Of a stretch of 57,545 nt of DNA, positions 40,680 to 49,395 are shown one piece after another. Below the pieces are notes generated by a model, which saw only the letters and a program-made list of their open reading frames with translations, ran no database searches and had not been told where the DNA came from. The stretch is from a virus. The DNA is taken from positions 1 through 57,545 of IMG/VR virus record IMGVR_UViG_3300032285_005159. One strand, 5' to 3'. A program made the translations under genes and the position numbers. Position 1 is the stretch's first letter. Every line of letters starts with the position of its first letter.

Positions 40680-42008
40680 TTAGGCAGCAGGAGTGGTGCT
40701 TGTCCGAGCAAAGACAATCGCATAACCGAAGTTAGTTTTGATTGGCTTCGAAGCAGAAGCAAGGATACCACGGAAGAAACCAATTGTACCGTCTGGGTTA
40801 GTAACTTCGTTAGGGATGTTAGTCCACTTGAAGTCACCCTTGTAGTTAATTGGGTTGAACTGAAGTCCAGCAACACCAGAAATTGGTTCTGGGATTAGGG
40901 CTTCCATAACTTCTTCGTGCAGCACGTAAGCAGCTTCGTAAGTAGCCGTATCGTACGCGGTATTTGGAATAATTACGCCGTTCGAGCTCGAAGTGAACAC
41001 GTAAGGTGAAACGCGGGTGTAGGTCGTACCACCGTCTTCGAAACGAGGAGCAAGATCGTCAACCAAGTGATAGTAACCACGGAACGACTTCTCAATTCCA
41101 AGAGGAGCGATTAGATCGCTAACCTTAGCAGAGTTATAACGAACGTCGTCGCGGAACCCGGCTTCGGTTTGGAGGAGATAAGAAGCTTCCGAGCTAAGAA
41201 CAAGGCCAAATACTGGACGTCCGTTTTCACGGCCGTAAGCGTTGGTACCAGCTCCAGCACGAACCAACTTGAAGTACAGGTTATCAAGAACTTTGTTCGA
41301 GATATTTGCACTTGCAACGTACGTTGCGGCGATGTTAGTAACGTCTTTGGTAGCCGTACCAGACTTAGCAAATACACCGTTGGTGAAAGTACCAGTGGTC
41401 AAGCAGTTAACCGCAGTATCACAAAGGCGGTCATACTCGTCACGGTAACGCTCTTCCCAGCTATAACGGGTAGACTGCTTAAGCAGATCCATAATAGCAC
41501 GAAGTTGTTCTTGGCGGTGAGCGGCGAAGCGAAGGTCTTCGATGTTAATCCGTGGGGATTCAATAACCGAACGAGCAAGCGAGTAGCTCTTAAGCGAACG
41601 GGTAAAATCAATGAAGCCTTTTCCGGTTCCGTCTGAAGGACCTTGTGGTCCAAGAACGTCTTTAACGGATGGGCTTGCAAGGAAACCAGTACGTGGGCCA
41701 GACTCGGCAGTACCGAGGCTACCCCAAGTTCCAAGACCAATAGCCGTATTAGCTTCATCGCCAGTTCCGTTACCAGTGCTGGTTACGTCGCGGACAGGAA
41801 GTGCACGGTCATAAATAATGGTGTTAAGCTGGTAACCCATGTCGCTTGGAAAAGCAGACTTCTTAATGAGGTCGATCCAAGGACTGGTGTGAAGCGTTTG
41901 AGCGTGGATGTCCATACCGATGCGGTTAGCTTCTTCGGTAAGGATCGTGTTAATTACTGCGGTACCGGAGCCGCCTTGGCTAAGGGTACCAACGTTTGTA
42001 AATGCCAT
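40680..42008 (-). CDS. Major capsid protein
   Basis: 442 residues. Assigned from size, soluble alpha/beta composition, high-expression context (own promoter, flanking terminators, long leader) and position after portal and scaffold. N-terminal residues GTAVINTILTEEANRIGMDI resemble the start of podovirus HK97-fold capsids, and residues 55-130 are Gly/Thr-rich. No motif is decisive, but no other gene in the block fits the role. Confidence 0.8.
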   Translation of the reverse strand: MAFTNVGTLSQGGSGTAVINTILTEEANRIGMDIHAQTLHTSPWIDLIKKSAFPSDMGYQLNTIIYDRALPVRDVTSTGNGTGDEANTAIGLGTWGSLGTAESGPRTGFLASPSVKDVLGPQGPSDGTGKGFIDFTRSLKSYSLARSVIESPRINIEDLRFAAHRQEQLRAIMDLLKQSTRYSWEERYRDEYDRLCDTAVNCLTTGTFTNGVFAKSGTATKDVTNIAATYVASANISNKVLDNLYFKLVRAGAGTNAYGRENGRPVFGLVLSSEASYLLQTEAGFRDDVRYNSAKVSDLIAPLGIEKSFRGYYHLVDDLAPRFEDGGTTYTRVSPYVFTSSSNGVIIPNTAYDTATYEAAYVLHEEVMEALIPEPISGVAGLQFNPINYKGDFKWTNIPNEVTNPDGTIGFFRGILASASKPIKTNFGYAIVFARTSTTPAA

Positions 42009-42269
42009 AAAAGTAGTTTAGTAAGGAGTTAAAATTAAAAAGTTGAAACACAGGGTGCTTTGTTTGAAAACCAAATTGCACATAGGCTTGGCGTTCTAAA
42101 GCGGTTTTGTTAAACAACTTCCACGGTTTTAATTTTCTTACTCCCTTTTATAGCGCAATGTGCTTTTTAAGGCGTGTCCCATTGGCAGGACGTTCAGGAG
42201 TGTAGTAGAAATTTGGAACGCGTTTCTTTGTTCGCGGGTAATGTAGCACTAAATGAAGCAATACGTCAA
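42009..42269 (-). promoter_or_regulatory. Capsid gene promoter and 225-base leader
   Basis: Minus strand: TTGACG (42269-42264), 18-bp spacer, TACATT (42245-42240), predicted start near 42233. Unlike other genes here, this leaves a leader of about 225 bases before the ATG at 42008. The leader holds only frames of 14-21 codons and no strong hairpin; it may stabilise the message or carry regulation. Near the ATG it has an AGTAAACTACTTTT-like unstructured stretch and no Shine-Dalgarno. Confidence 0.55.
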
Positions 42270-42270
42270 C

Positions 42271-42311
42271 AAAAAAGTTAACCCCGCCTATTTTTAATAG
42301 GCGGGGTTAAC
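42271..42311 (-). terminator. Rho-independent terminator between scaffold and capsid
   Basis: 14-bp perfect stem: GTTAACCCCGCCTA (42277-42290) with TAGGCGGGGTTAAC (42298-42311), followed on the minus strand by TTTTTT. A strong terminator that isolates the capsid gene from the portal/scaffold transcript; the capsid promoter starts within a few bases of it. Confidence 0.9.
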
Positions 42312-42338
42312 CTAGACACAACAACCAACAGAAATTAT

Positions 42339-43499
42339 TTAACCACCCAACGCTTGGTTAATAGCGTCAACAAACGAACCGGACATACGCGGTGCTTGGC
42401 CAGTGCTGCTTGCAGAACCGCTTCCAGTTTTTGGGCTGGCCTTCTTAAACGACTCTAGTTCGTCCAACGCGTCCTCTAGCTCGGAGCGCAAGCTAGCAAA
42501 CTCACGCACGATTTTTGGCAGCATATCCCCAGCGATCTTTGAGTACACCTTGTTATGCAAGTCCAAGCCGTCGAAGTCAGTATCTCCAGCACGTTTTGCA
42601 ACGTTGCTAAAGTCCAAGTCTTCAATGGTTTTAAGGAAAGGAACTTTCGAAACGAGTTTGTCGTGAACTTGCTGAGCGGCTTGGTGCCTACGCTCGTAAG
42701 CCTTTGCAGACTCTTGCTTTGCGTTTTCAGCGTCAATTTGCTCGAGCTCGGCCAAAGCAGCCGAAGCGTTTTCTGCGAGCATTTGTTTACGCGCAACGAT
42801 TAGCGGTACCTGCTCAGCCAAAGCATAAATGGCAAGCTTGTCGCGTTCCTTAACGCCTTCAAGCAAGTTCTCCAAAGCATCGTCTTGCTGGTCCCGGTCC
42901 GAGTACGAAAGAGCCTCAATAAGCTCGTCCGAATCAATTCCGTACTTGCTGGCAATGCTATCAGCAGTTTCAACGATTTGTACCATTGGAGCTTGAACCT
43001 CGTTTTGGTAAGCCCGAGTTGATTCCAGCTTGGTAATGGCCAAAGCTTGCTCGTACTGAGCAATGGTTTGTTCGACCTCTTCAGTTTCCTTGGTTCGGGA
43101 CTGGAGTTCTTGGACGAGCCTTTCGCGTTCTTCCAGTTGTTGCCGGACCTGAGCGAGCTCGGTGTTTGCTTGCTTAAGCTCGGTCTTAATCTGCTTAAAG
43201 CGTCGGCCAGCTTTTCCACCGATTCCGTCTTCTTGGTCCTCGGTACTTTGCTCGGAAACCTCTTCATCGATTGGCAAGGTAGATTCGGGCTCGGTTCCTT
43301 CCTCGACTTGCGGAACATCTTCAATGTTTGAAGACTTTGGATCGTAAGGTTTTTCAGGCACAGATTCAATTTCTTGAACCTGATCTGGTTGGCTTACGTT
43401 TTCTGCGGCAGCAAACGCTGCTTCGATTGAGGAGAAGAAGTCGCCTCCACCTCCTTCTGACATTGCTGCTTCTGGAGCAGATTCGGTTACTTCACTCAT
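42339..43499 (-). CDS. Capsid scaffolding protein
   Basis: 386 residues, highly acidic and Glu/Gln/Ala-rich. Long coiled coil at about 95-165 (KTELKQANTELAQVRQQLEE) and a second helical region at 240-300. The flexible N-terminus DFFSSIEAAFAAAENV is similar in style to the tails of the 39296/39812 proteins. Position between portal and capsid is the standard place for scaffold. No protease motif. Confidence 0.75.
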   Translation of the reverse strand: MSEVTESAPEAAMSEGGGGDFFSSIEAAFAAAENVSQPDQVQEIESVPEKPYDPKSSNIEDVPQVEEGTEPESTLPIDEEVSEQSTEDQEDGIGGKAGRRFKQIKTELKQANTELAQVRQQLEERERLVQELQSRTKETEEVEQTIAQYEQALAITKLESTRAYQNEVQAPMVQIVETADSIASKYGIDSDELIEALSYSDRDQQDDALENLLEGVKERDKLAIYALAEQVPLIVARKQMLAENASAALAELEQIDAENAKQESAKAYERRHQAAQQVHDKLVSKVPFLKTIEDLDFSNVAKRAGDTDFDGLDLHNKVYSKIAGDMLPKIVREFASLRSELEDALDELESFKKASPKTGSGSASSTGQAPRMSGSFVDAINQALGG

Positions 43500-43831
43500 A
43501 GTGTTAGGTTATCGTTAGGTTGTACGTAGCTCCACTCATCTTCCTGCGATTTGTCTACAGGCAAGACAGTCAAACGGCTTAAAGCATCTATAAAATCACA
43601 GTATCCAGCAAGGTACGCGTGGTTAATTGCTAGGGCATGATCGTCAGAAGAACTGAGATTAGATCCAGTTGGCATTGCCATGTGACGCACAAGCGCACAC
43701 GCCAACATAAACGAAGGATTCGAAAAGATCTTTCGAAGCTCGTCAACGTTTTGTAAGTTTGAAAACCAGTGCTGGACTGGTACCGGAACGGCCACGCCCA
43801 GCGAGCTGGTGCGCTTTTTTTGTACTGGCAT
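43496..43831 (-). CDS. Hypothetical head-region protein (111 aa)
   Basis: Helical, with an Asp-rich middle (NLSSSDDHALAINHAYLAGY). Overlaps the scaffold start by four bases and begins 15 bases after the portal stop. Probably a small head or assembly protein; not recognised. Confidence 0.6.
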   Translation of the reverse strand: MPVQKKRTSSLGVAVPVPVQHWFSNLQNVDELRKIFSNPSFMLACALVRHMAMPTGSNLSSSDDHALAINHAYLAGYCDFIDALSRLTVLPVDKSQEDEWSYVQPNDNLTL

Positions 43832-43846
43832 AATTTACTTTGAATT

Positions 43847-46081
43847 TTAACCTTGCAAGCTCGAGGCCATTTTAGCGTCCGCCAAAGCTCGCTCTTGCGA
43901 AGCCTTTGCAGCTCGAATTTGCAGTTCTAATTCGCCTTTTTTCTTAAGAAAGTCAAGCTTTAATTGCTGTTCCAGCATTTTTAGGTCGGTTGGGTTCTGA
44001 CCTTCAGGTGCTTGTTGCGGCTGTTGCTGGCCGTCCTTTTGCTGTTTTTGTGCAGCGCGGGTAGCGTTAAGAATCTTTTGCCCGGTTTGCTGCAACACTT
44101 CTTGCGTTTGTGCCACAATAGTAGCGGCTGTTGGGTCCTGAGCCAACTGTTGCAAGTGCTGTGAAGCATGATCGTTAAGTGCTTGCAAGGCTGGCAAGGT
44201 CTGTACAAGGTCAGCTTCGCCAGAATCAATTGCGGCGGTAAGCTGAACCAACAACGGCAAGTGCTGGCCAAGATGCGTTTCATGCATTTCACCGGGTTGT
44301 ACAGAAACAGGGTGCCCCGTTTGGAGTACGCTATTCTCGAGCTCAGCAACTTTAAGGTCCTGCGGAGGACGAGGAGCTTCTGGGCTTTGCACGTAACGGC
44401 TTGCGTTTTCGTAACCTACCCGTGCGGCAATTCGGTCGTAAACAATGTTGCGTTTGCCGACCTCGTCAAGCATAGGCATAAGAACTTCCAAGTCACCCAA
44501 GGCCGCGCTTCGGCTGCTTGCGTTGCCGTAACCAACGGCTTTGGTTGCAATGGTTTTGCTGAAGTCCAAAGTCTTAATAGCTAGCGTTTCAACTCCACGG
44601 TTTGCACAGCGGCGGTAAAAGTCACGCACGGCCAAATCGGACTTCGGTCCATTTACAATGCGGCGAACAACCTCGCGCAACAACCTGCGCCAGCTCGAGT
44701 AGAACTGGTTAATTTGTGCGGACGTAAGGCGCGTTGCTTGTTCTAGCTCGGCCTGAACTTGTTGCTTGCTACGGTACGCGCCGCCGCCTTCTGCACCCGC
44801 GCTGGTAAAGAAGTCCAAGTTCTGCTTTAGCTGGCCTTGGAGGTTTTCAAGTGCGGGCCCAACCGTTGTGGCAATGTTGGGTACGCCCTTTTCAATGACC
44901 TTGAAGTTTGGTGGTAGAACCGAGTACGGGCCGTAAAAGGTAAGGCTAAGATCGTTTAGGGCCCTTGGAGTTTCGGGCGCAAGCATAATTGAACTAGAAA
45001 GCATTGCCGAGTCAATAAGCTGGCACTGCAAACGGTTGCTTGTTTGTACGTGGTTGTAGATCCGGTGGCCCAATCCACGGATTGAGTGGTACGTTCCGTT
45101 TGTTCCTACCCCGTACGTAAACAAAAGGTAAGCTTGCTCTGGGTTGTCGAATCGGCTTGTGCCTTGGTGCAGGAAAGCTTTTGGGCTGTGCTCGGCAAAG
45201 CTAAAGTTCGAAACGGAACCGTCGAACTCGCGGACCCACAGGTTCACAACGTTTACTACGTTTGCGCGGATTCCAGTATAAAGGTCGTTATTTTTAAGCT
45301 CGCGCTGCACGTCTTCCCAGTCCGTAAATTGCCGGGCCGAGTTCTGGGTAGTTGCGGTTTTAATTACGCGGCGAACCTCTTCAACGTCCCAACCGTTTTG
45401 TGCGGCTACCGTTTCGTTTTCAATGAAGCTGTAAAGCTCGTGCACCATGTAAGCCCGGCGAGCGCAAGCAACTTCCACCGAGTGCTCGCTAGCTTGGGTT
45501 TGGCGCGGAATAAGGTAATCGCTTAGACCGCAAGCACGGAACCGGAAATTGAATTCGTCTTCGAAGTACGTAACGCCTACCCCGTGCATTAGGAACTGGT
45601 TTACCAAGCGCAAGTAAGTTCCGTAGAACTCGGGCCAGTTGCGCAGGGTTCGGGTAAGCTCTTCAGCAATTACGCCGTCGTTGTGCATACGGTCGCCCGG
45701 CTCGCCCAACGTCGTTTCGACCTGAACCAAGTTGTCAACCGAGTCAATAAGGTCAACGTAACCGCTAGCTGCAATGTCCAAGAAACGGCCAGCCTCACCG
45801 AAGTTTAGGTTGCAACGGCTTCCTTGGTTCGTTGACTTTAGCACGGCTGGGTCGTAAGGCGGTGCGCCGTCGAACATTGCTTGGATCCGGCTACGGTTAA
45901 CGTTGGCCTTTTCGTCGGCGCGGAGCAGGGCTTGGAAAATACCTACGGCCGCGTTAACGTCGGCCAAGCGGCTGCCCTTTGGCGGACGGCCCAAATCGTC
46001 CAAGTTCAAAAGCTCGATCTCGGTTAGCCCGTGCTGGGCTTGAGCTTGCTTGTTTCGTTCGAACGTTGTTGGGATCGGCAC
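43847..46081 (-). CDS. Portal protein
   Basis: 744 residues from GTG at 46081, fitting large podovirus portals. Helical/mixed, with the ring-forming and clip region in the first 600 residues and a Gln-rich, low-complexity C-terminus (QKQQKDGQQQPQQAPEGQ) typical of podovirus portal tails. First gene of the portal-scaffold transcript. The function is inferred from length, order and composition. Confidence 0.85.
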   Translation of the reverse strand: MPIPTTFERNKQAQAQHGLTEIELLNLDDLGRPPKGSRLADVNAAVGIFQALLRADEKANVNRSRIQAMFDGAPPYDPAVLKSTNQGSRCNLNFGEAGRFLDIAASGYVDLIDSVDNLVQVETTLGEPGDRMHNDGVIAEELTRTLRNWPEFYGTYLRLVNQFLMHGVGVTYFEDEFNFRFRACGLSDYLIPRQTQASEHSVEVACARRAYMVHELYSFIENETVAAQNGWDVEEVRRVIKTATTQNSARQFTDWEDVQRELKNNDLYTGIRANVVNVVNLWVREFDGSVSNFSFAEHSPKAFLHQGTSRFDNPEQAYLLFTYGVGTNGTYHSIRGLGHRIYNHVQTSNRLQCQLIDSAMLSSSIMLAPETPRALNDLSLTFYGPYSVLPPNFKVIEKGVPNIATTVGPALENLQGQLKQNLDFFTSAGAEGGGAYRSKQQVQAELEQATRLTSAQINQFYSSWRRLLREVVRRIVNGPKSDLAVRDFYRRCANRGVETLAIKTLDFSKTIATKAVGYGNASSRSAALGDLEVLMPMLDEVGKRNIVYDRIAARVGYENASRYVQSPEAPRPPQDLKVAELENSVLQTGHPVSVQPGEMHETHLGQHLPLLVQLTAAIDSGEADLVQTLPALQALNDHASQHLQQLAQDPTAATIVAQTQEVLQQTGQKILNATRAAQKQQKDGQQQPQQAPEGQNPTDLKMLEQQLKLDFLKKKGELELQIRAAKASQERALADAKMASSLQG

Positions 46082-46088
46082 AGCGCAA

Positions 46089-46118
46089 AAAGTACCTGAT
46101 TCTAGTACCGAGAGTCAA
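46089..46118 (-). promoter_or_regulatory. Portal gene promoter (leaderless)
   Basis: Minus strand: TTGACT (46118-46113), 18-bp spacer, TACTTT (46094-46089). The predicted start at about 46082 falls on the GTG of the portal gene at 46081. A second GCGCAAAAAGGTACC string at 46145-46159 repeats the -10 surroundings. Confidence 0.6.
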
Positions 46119-46269
46119 GCTTATTTTTCAAGAAAGGTGACTTAGCGCAAAAAGGTACCCTTAACGAGCTTGAATAACCTTTGACACTAAATCACCTTAC
46201 TTTTGGTTTCAAACGCGTTGGCGACCCCTTATAGGCTCAAAGAAGGGTACGTGAGTCCTGTTTCGTGAT

Positions 46270-46734
46270 TCAAATTCCTTTCTGGCCCGGAGCGAGGCTA
46301 GCTAGCCGGGTAAGAGCTGCACGAGTCAAGGTGCGTCTGCGGCCCTTGCGGTCGTACAGCACAAACCTTTCAGTTTTTGCCGATACGTCTAAGTTCAGCT
46401 TGTTAAGGATTCCGCTTGGCTTTAGGCAGTAAGGCTGGCCGCTAGCATCAACAAAGTAAGTCACGAATCCGGATAAGGGTTCAAGGCTCGGGATGAGCTC
46501 TTGGTCGTCTAGTGCGCGAACTAGCGAACGGCGCAGTACGCTTGTGCGTCGGCCGTTCTGGTCGTATAGCTTAAAAGCCTCTTCGCCGTTCGGGGTCGTA
46601 AAGCGAGTTACGGTAAGGCTGCCGGACTTGGGTCCGCGCCGGATCGTGTTCTTGCGGTACGGTTGCCCGGTCTGGTCAAACGAGTAGTCAGGGAATCGAG
46701 CGAGCTCGAGAGTTGGTTGTTCTGGTGTTTCCAT
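46270..46734 (-). CDS. Two-repeat basic protein, possible DNA-binding (154 aa)
   Basis: Two tandem units of about 65 residues: FPDYSFDQTGQPYRKN, then FKLYDQNGRRTSVLRRSLVRA, and FVTYFVDASGQPYCLK, then FVLYDRKGRRRTLTRAALTRL. Each has the YD.(N/K)GRR...TR pattern recalling small DNA-binding modules of homing-type endonucleases and regulators. Very basic, no nuclease motif. It is the first gene after regulatory repeat copy 2, so it may be a regulator. Confidence 0.6.
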   Translation of the reverse strand: METPEQPTLELARFPDYSFDQTGQPYRKNTIRRGPKSGSLTVTRFTTPNGEEAFKLYDQNGRRTSVLRRSLVRALDDQELIPSLEPLSGFVTYFVDASGQPYCLKPSGILNKLNLDVSAKTERFVLYDRKGRRRTLTRAALTRLASLAPGQKGI

Positions 46735-46746
46735 AAGTCGCGAAAT

Positions 46747-46775
46747 GTCTTAACGCGAGTTGCGGCCGCCGTCAA
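46747..46775 (-). promoter_or_regulatory. Promoter of the two-repeat gene
   Basis: Minus strand: TTGACG (46775-46770), 17-bp spacer, TAAGAC (46752-46747), ATG at 46734. An ACTGTCTA site lies at 46782-46789, seven bases upstream of the -35. Confidence 0.55.
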
Positions 46776-46779
46776 GTAA

Positions 46780-46995
46780 AAACTGTCTACCCCATACCCT
46801 CTTATATAATCTTTTTTCTAGACATGGTCAAAGTTAACGTACTGGACAGTTTTAGACTTTATTGTAACAATGTAACTTTTATTGAAAAATCAATGAGTTA
46901 TACAAATAACTGTCTACAACAAATGTCCATTATGTTCGCAAATCACTTTTTTTTTGAAATACTTTTCAAAGTGGTAGGTGTGGATGAAGACAGTT
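46780..46995. repeat. 216-bp regulatory repeat, copy 2
   Basis: Aligns without net indel to 13095-13310. Sites: ACTGTCTA 46782-46789, a variant TGGACAGT at 46843-46850, ACTGTCTA 46909-46916, and AAGACAGT at 46987-46994, which with 46998-47005 forms the palindrome AGACAGTT-TT-AACTGTCT. It sits upstream of the 46747-46775 promoter. The 83-codon frame within (46824-47075) is not favoured as a gene. Confidence 0.75.
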
Positions 46996-47060
46996 TTAAC
47001 TGTCTAATACCGCACTTTAGGTGTTCAAGTGAACTATACGGCCTAACAGCGTTTCCGCTA

Positions 47061-47360
47061 CTATTTAGTGTCTAGTACCCGCAACACGCGGTCCCACGCT
47101 GGCCAGAAAATATTGTCTAGCGCACGCACAACTGACTCTTGTTCGTACTGCTCGCTCCAGCCGACCCCGCTAATAAGTAACGACGCTTCGACCAGCTCGT
47201 GCCGTAAAGTCTCGCGCAAAGCAACTGGATCGCGCAACAAGTCCACGTTTAACTCGATCCGCATTTTATCGTATAAGAACTGCCCGTACGTGTCCTCAAG
47301 TTCTTTAACCTGAACCTTGACTCGTGTACCGCCCACCATTATTGACTTAGGAATTTTCAT
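47061..47360 (-). CDS. Small metalloprotease-like protein (99 aa)
   Basis: Start at MKIPKSIMVGG (47360), overlapping the HNH stop (ATGA). TLRHELVEAS at about 51-60 supplies an HExxE-like motif, and the layout (strand, strand, HE-helix, terminal helix) recalls short phage proteins related to ImmA/SprT peptidases. A canonical HExxH is not present, so activity is uncertain. Confidence 0.55.
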   Translation of the reverse strand: MKIPKSIMVGGTRVKVQVKELEDTYGQFLYDKMRIELNVDLLRDPVALRETLRHELVEASLLISGVGWSEQYEQESVVRALDNIFWPAWDRVLRVLDTK

Positions 47361-47974
47361 AAGAATTTCTTCGATATTATGTGAACTCGGTCCAAAAAGT
47401 CGTGCAAATCGCTGGTTCCCTTGGCGTAATTGCAAGTAATACAGCACGGAACACAGTTGTCGTACGTATAACCTAGCTTGTTTTGTAGTCGATCAATGCC
47501 CCAAGTCTTGTCTTCCGCTGGAGTTTCGCCGCAGAAAAAGCAAGGTTTCTCGAAAAACTCAAGCAATTCGTCTCGGCTTAAGTCGTGAACTAAGCCCCTG
47601 CCCTTGGCGGACGACCTATTCGCTGCCGCCCACACCTTAAAACGGGTATCGCGGTCGTTGCCCAACGCCTTTCTATACCGTTTTAGGTGCGCGTTTGCAG
47701 GTCTTTTCCTTTCGTTGTACCCCTTAATTTTGCTAACGCTGGTAAAAAATAGCCCACCAATTGAGCTCCGACTGTACGAGTAGAATACCTTGCTTCCAAT
47801 AGCCTCGTAACGCCTAAACTTCGCGTCCGGGTTCTGATCCACCCACGCGCGAAGTTGCTGCCACTGCAAGTCTGACAATGCTTTGGATCCGGGCACAGCG
47901 AACCCCGCCCGTCTATGCGCCTTGATTTTTGCTTCTACGTCCAATTCGCTGCAATTAAAGCACACCAACGTCAA
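47357..47974 (-). CDS. HNH endonuclease (205 aa)
   Basis: C-terminal HNH module: KPCFFCGETP, GIDRLQNKLGYTYDNCVPCC and TCNYAKG, with two CxxC-type pairs holding the zinc. Residues 60-115 are basic. The start is uncertain: TTG at 47974 or GTG at 47965 (MCFNCSEL), the latter giving an N-terminal CxxC. A free-standing homing-type nuclease, or possibly one working with packaging; it borders the putative origin region. Confidence 0.85.
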   Translation of the reverse strand: MTLVCFNCSELDVEAKIKAHRRAGFAVPGSKALSDLQWQQLRAWVDQNPDAKFRRYEAIGSKVFYSYSRSSIGGLFFTSVSKIKGYNERKRPANAHLKRYRKALGNDRDTRFKVWAAANRSSAKGRGLVHDLSRDELLEFFEKPCFFCGETPAEDKTWGIDRLQNKLGYTYDNCVPCCITCNYAKGTSDLHDFLDRVHIISKKFL

Positions 47975-48451
47975 GTTCTAAAGAGAAATTTTTTTTGCAA
48001 GGGTGTATATATAATATATAGAGTCGAAAAAAAAATCTACCACCCCCCAGTAGCCCCACCATGCACGCTGATGCCCGCTCCAAAAATCCACCCGAACGGA
48101 CCCAAACCACCTCGAATCCGCACCTTGTACCTTGAATCTTGCCTCCAGCACCTTGGTTCTAGCTCCATAACTCATTGAACTTGAAGCACTTGCAACATAC
48201 AACTTGTAACAACATACATAATACGGAACGTGGTTTCTTTGGCAATTCAAACGGTTGTTTGAAACAGGTGCTTGATGCAGGGTTCACGGCCGCGCGGGCT
48301 TGTGGCCGTGGGGATCCAGAATGGCCGTGGTGCTCTGCTATTACACGCAACGTGATTCGTGGATCTTGCAACGTGAATCTTGAACCCAGCACCGTACACC
48401 CAAGCCGCACGGTACACTTGCTTGGTACACGGTTCACGGTGGGTGTACTAT

Positions 48452-48507
48452 GGTTCTAGTACTACGAACCTAGTACTACGGATCTAGTACTACAAACCTA
48501 GTACCTG
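48452..48507. repeat. Four tandem 14-bp iterons
   Basis: Units GGTTCTAGTACTAC, GAACCTAGTACTAC, GGATCTAGTACTAC and a degenerate AAACCTAGTACCTG. The core CTAGTAC is itself nearly palindromic. Tandem iterons of this kind commonly bind an initiator or regulator. Confidence 0.85.
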
Positions 48508-48538
48508 TTAGAATAATCTAACAACATCTAACAGGTAC
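48501..48538. repeat. Perfect 12-bp inverted repeat beside iterons
   Basis: GTACCTGTTAGA (48501-48512) and TCTAACAGGTAC (48527-48538) with a 14-base spacer that holds a further TCTAAC, allowing two competing hairpins (GTTAGA with either TCTAAC). It overlaps the last iteron. Confidence 0.85.
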
Positions 48539-48715
48539 TTTCCAACACCCAAACCTTGCCCGTTTTTCTAACAATTTAAAAAAAGTTTTGGCCCTGCAAC
48601 CCGCATAAAACCTAGGAAAACTGACTTTCTTGCCCCGCCGCCAAAAAAAAGTTGTAGACAGTTTCGGTGGGCCGTGTAGCTTGTGGTCGTTGCTGACAGC
48701 GGCAACCAACCAACC

Positions 48716-48892
48716 ATGAAAACACCAACACCAAAACCAACAGACGCCACTCACGTCAGCGGCGGGCGTTTCTTCAGAGTCACCAAGATTCAAGGCTCAC
48801 GGGTGTGGGCCTGCAAGTGGATCAAGTCCACTAACCGGTGGTCCAGACCACAGGAGTATATCAACTTTAACGTGGCGGGAGGTGACGCGTGA
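48716..48892 (+). CDS. Hypothetical basic protein (58 aa)
   Basis: Start at MKTPTPKPTD after the unstructured leader CAACCAACCAACC, which recurs before other genes here in place of a Shine-Dalgarno. Trp/Lys/Arg-rich, compact (GGRFFRVTKIQGSRVWACKW), SH3-like in flavour. First gene of the plus-strand accessory operon; the stop overlaps the next GTG (GTGA). Function unknown. Confidence 0.6.
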   Translation: MKTPTPKPTDATHVSGGRFFRVTKIQGSRVWACKWIKSTNRWSRPQEYINFNVAGGDA

Positions 48893-49395
48893 GTTACGCC
48901 TCAAGAAAATGGGCGGCTGGACAAGCCGCCCGTGATGCCGCTCAAGCAGAGCGGTACGCAAGGCAGCCATCCATACCTGCCATTGACTACGTGGCTTTGG
49001 CTAATACCCAAAGCGAGGCCGAAGCCAAAGCCAAGGCCGACGCAGAGGCTAGGCTCCTGTGGGAGCAAAGCCCAGAAGGCTTGGCCCATTTCGCGGCCTT
49101 AAGAGCAGAGGTTGCCGAGGCCAAAGCCAAGGCCGAAGCCGTTGCCGCAGACAACGCGGCGGCTATTTTAGCCCTCGAAAAATTGCTCCCCTTAACTGTG
49201 GAGCAAGTGGAATCACTCCCCCACCACAAACAGGAGCTAACTGATTGCGTCTGCCCCAAGTACGGGGCAGTAATCAAGAGCCACAAGGCTCCCAGCCGCT
49301 ACGGCCACGGGAACTGCACCTATTCGTGGGTTGCAGTGGTTTCGCTCGATAAAATAACAAGTGCGGCGGTAGCTTCGCTGAAACCAACCGCCTGA
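48889..49395 (+). CDS. Hypothetical Ala/Glu/Lys-rich protein (168 aa)
   Basis: GTG start overlapping the upstream stop. Residues 38-100 form a helical AEAKAKA-type repeat (coiled coil); the C-terminus has a CVCPKYGAVIKSH segment. Its stop TGA (49393-49395) is part of the CUGAUGA core of hammerhead ribozyme 1, so ribosomes finishing here would cover the ribozyme. Function unknown. Confidence 0.65.
   Translation: MSYASRKWAAGQAARDAAQAERYARQPSIPAIDYVALANTQSEAEAKAKADAEARLLWEQSPEGLAHFAALRAEVAEAKAKAEAVAADNAAAILALEKLLPLTVEQVESLPHHKQELTDCVCPKYGAVIKSHKAPSRYGHGNCTYSWVAVVSLDKITSAAVASLKPTA

Larger units (their letters stand above)
47975..48715. other. 740-bp non-coding region, putative origin and early control
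   Basis: No convincing gene on either strand. Contents in order: T/A tract with TATATAATATAT (48006-48019); a run of A; hairpin CACGGCC/GGCCGTG (48285-48291/48304-48310); inverted repeat GTACACCC/GGGTGTAC (48394-48401/48441-48448); four 14-bp iterons (48452-48507); inverted repeat GTACCTGTTAGA/TCTAACAGGTAC (48501-48512/48527-48538); a TAGACAGT site (48655-48662). CTTGAA/CTTGCA words recur. It divides divergent operons, so it must also hold promoters, but I find no TTGAC-type -35. Confidence 0.5.

Noticed and set aside
42009-42233. Tiny frames of 14-21 codons in the capsid leader
   Set aside because: No coupling to the capsid ATG and no ribosome site; treated as untranslated leader.
48170-48460. 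tRNA or coding gene in the 48.0-48.7 kb region
   Set aside because: No T-arm or anticodon-arm pattern; the frames present are full of repeat-derived sequence and differ from known protein composition.
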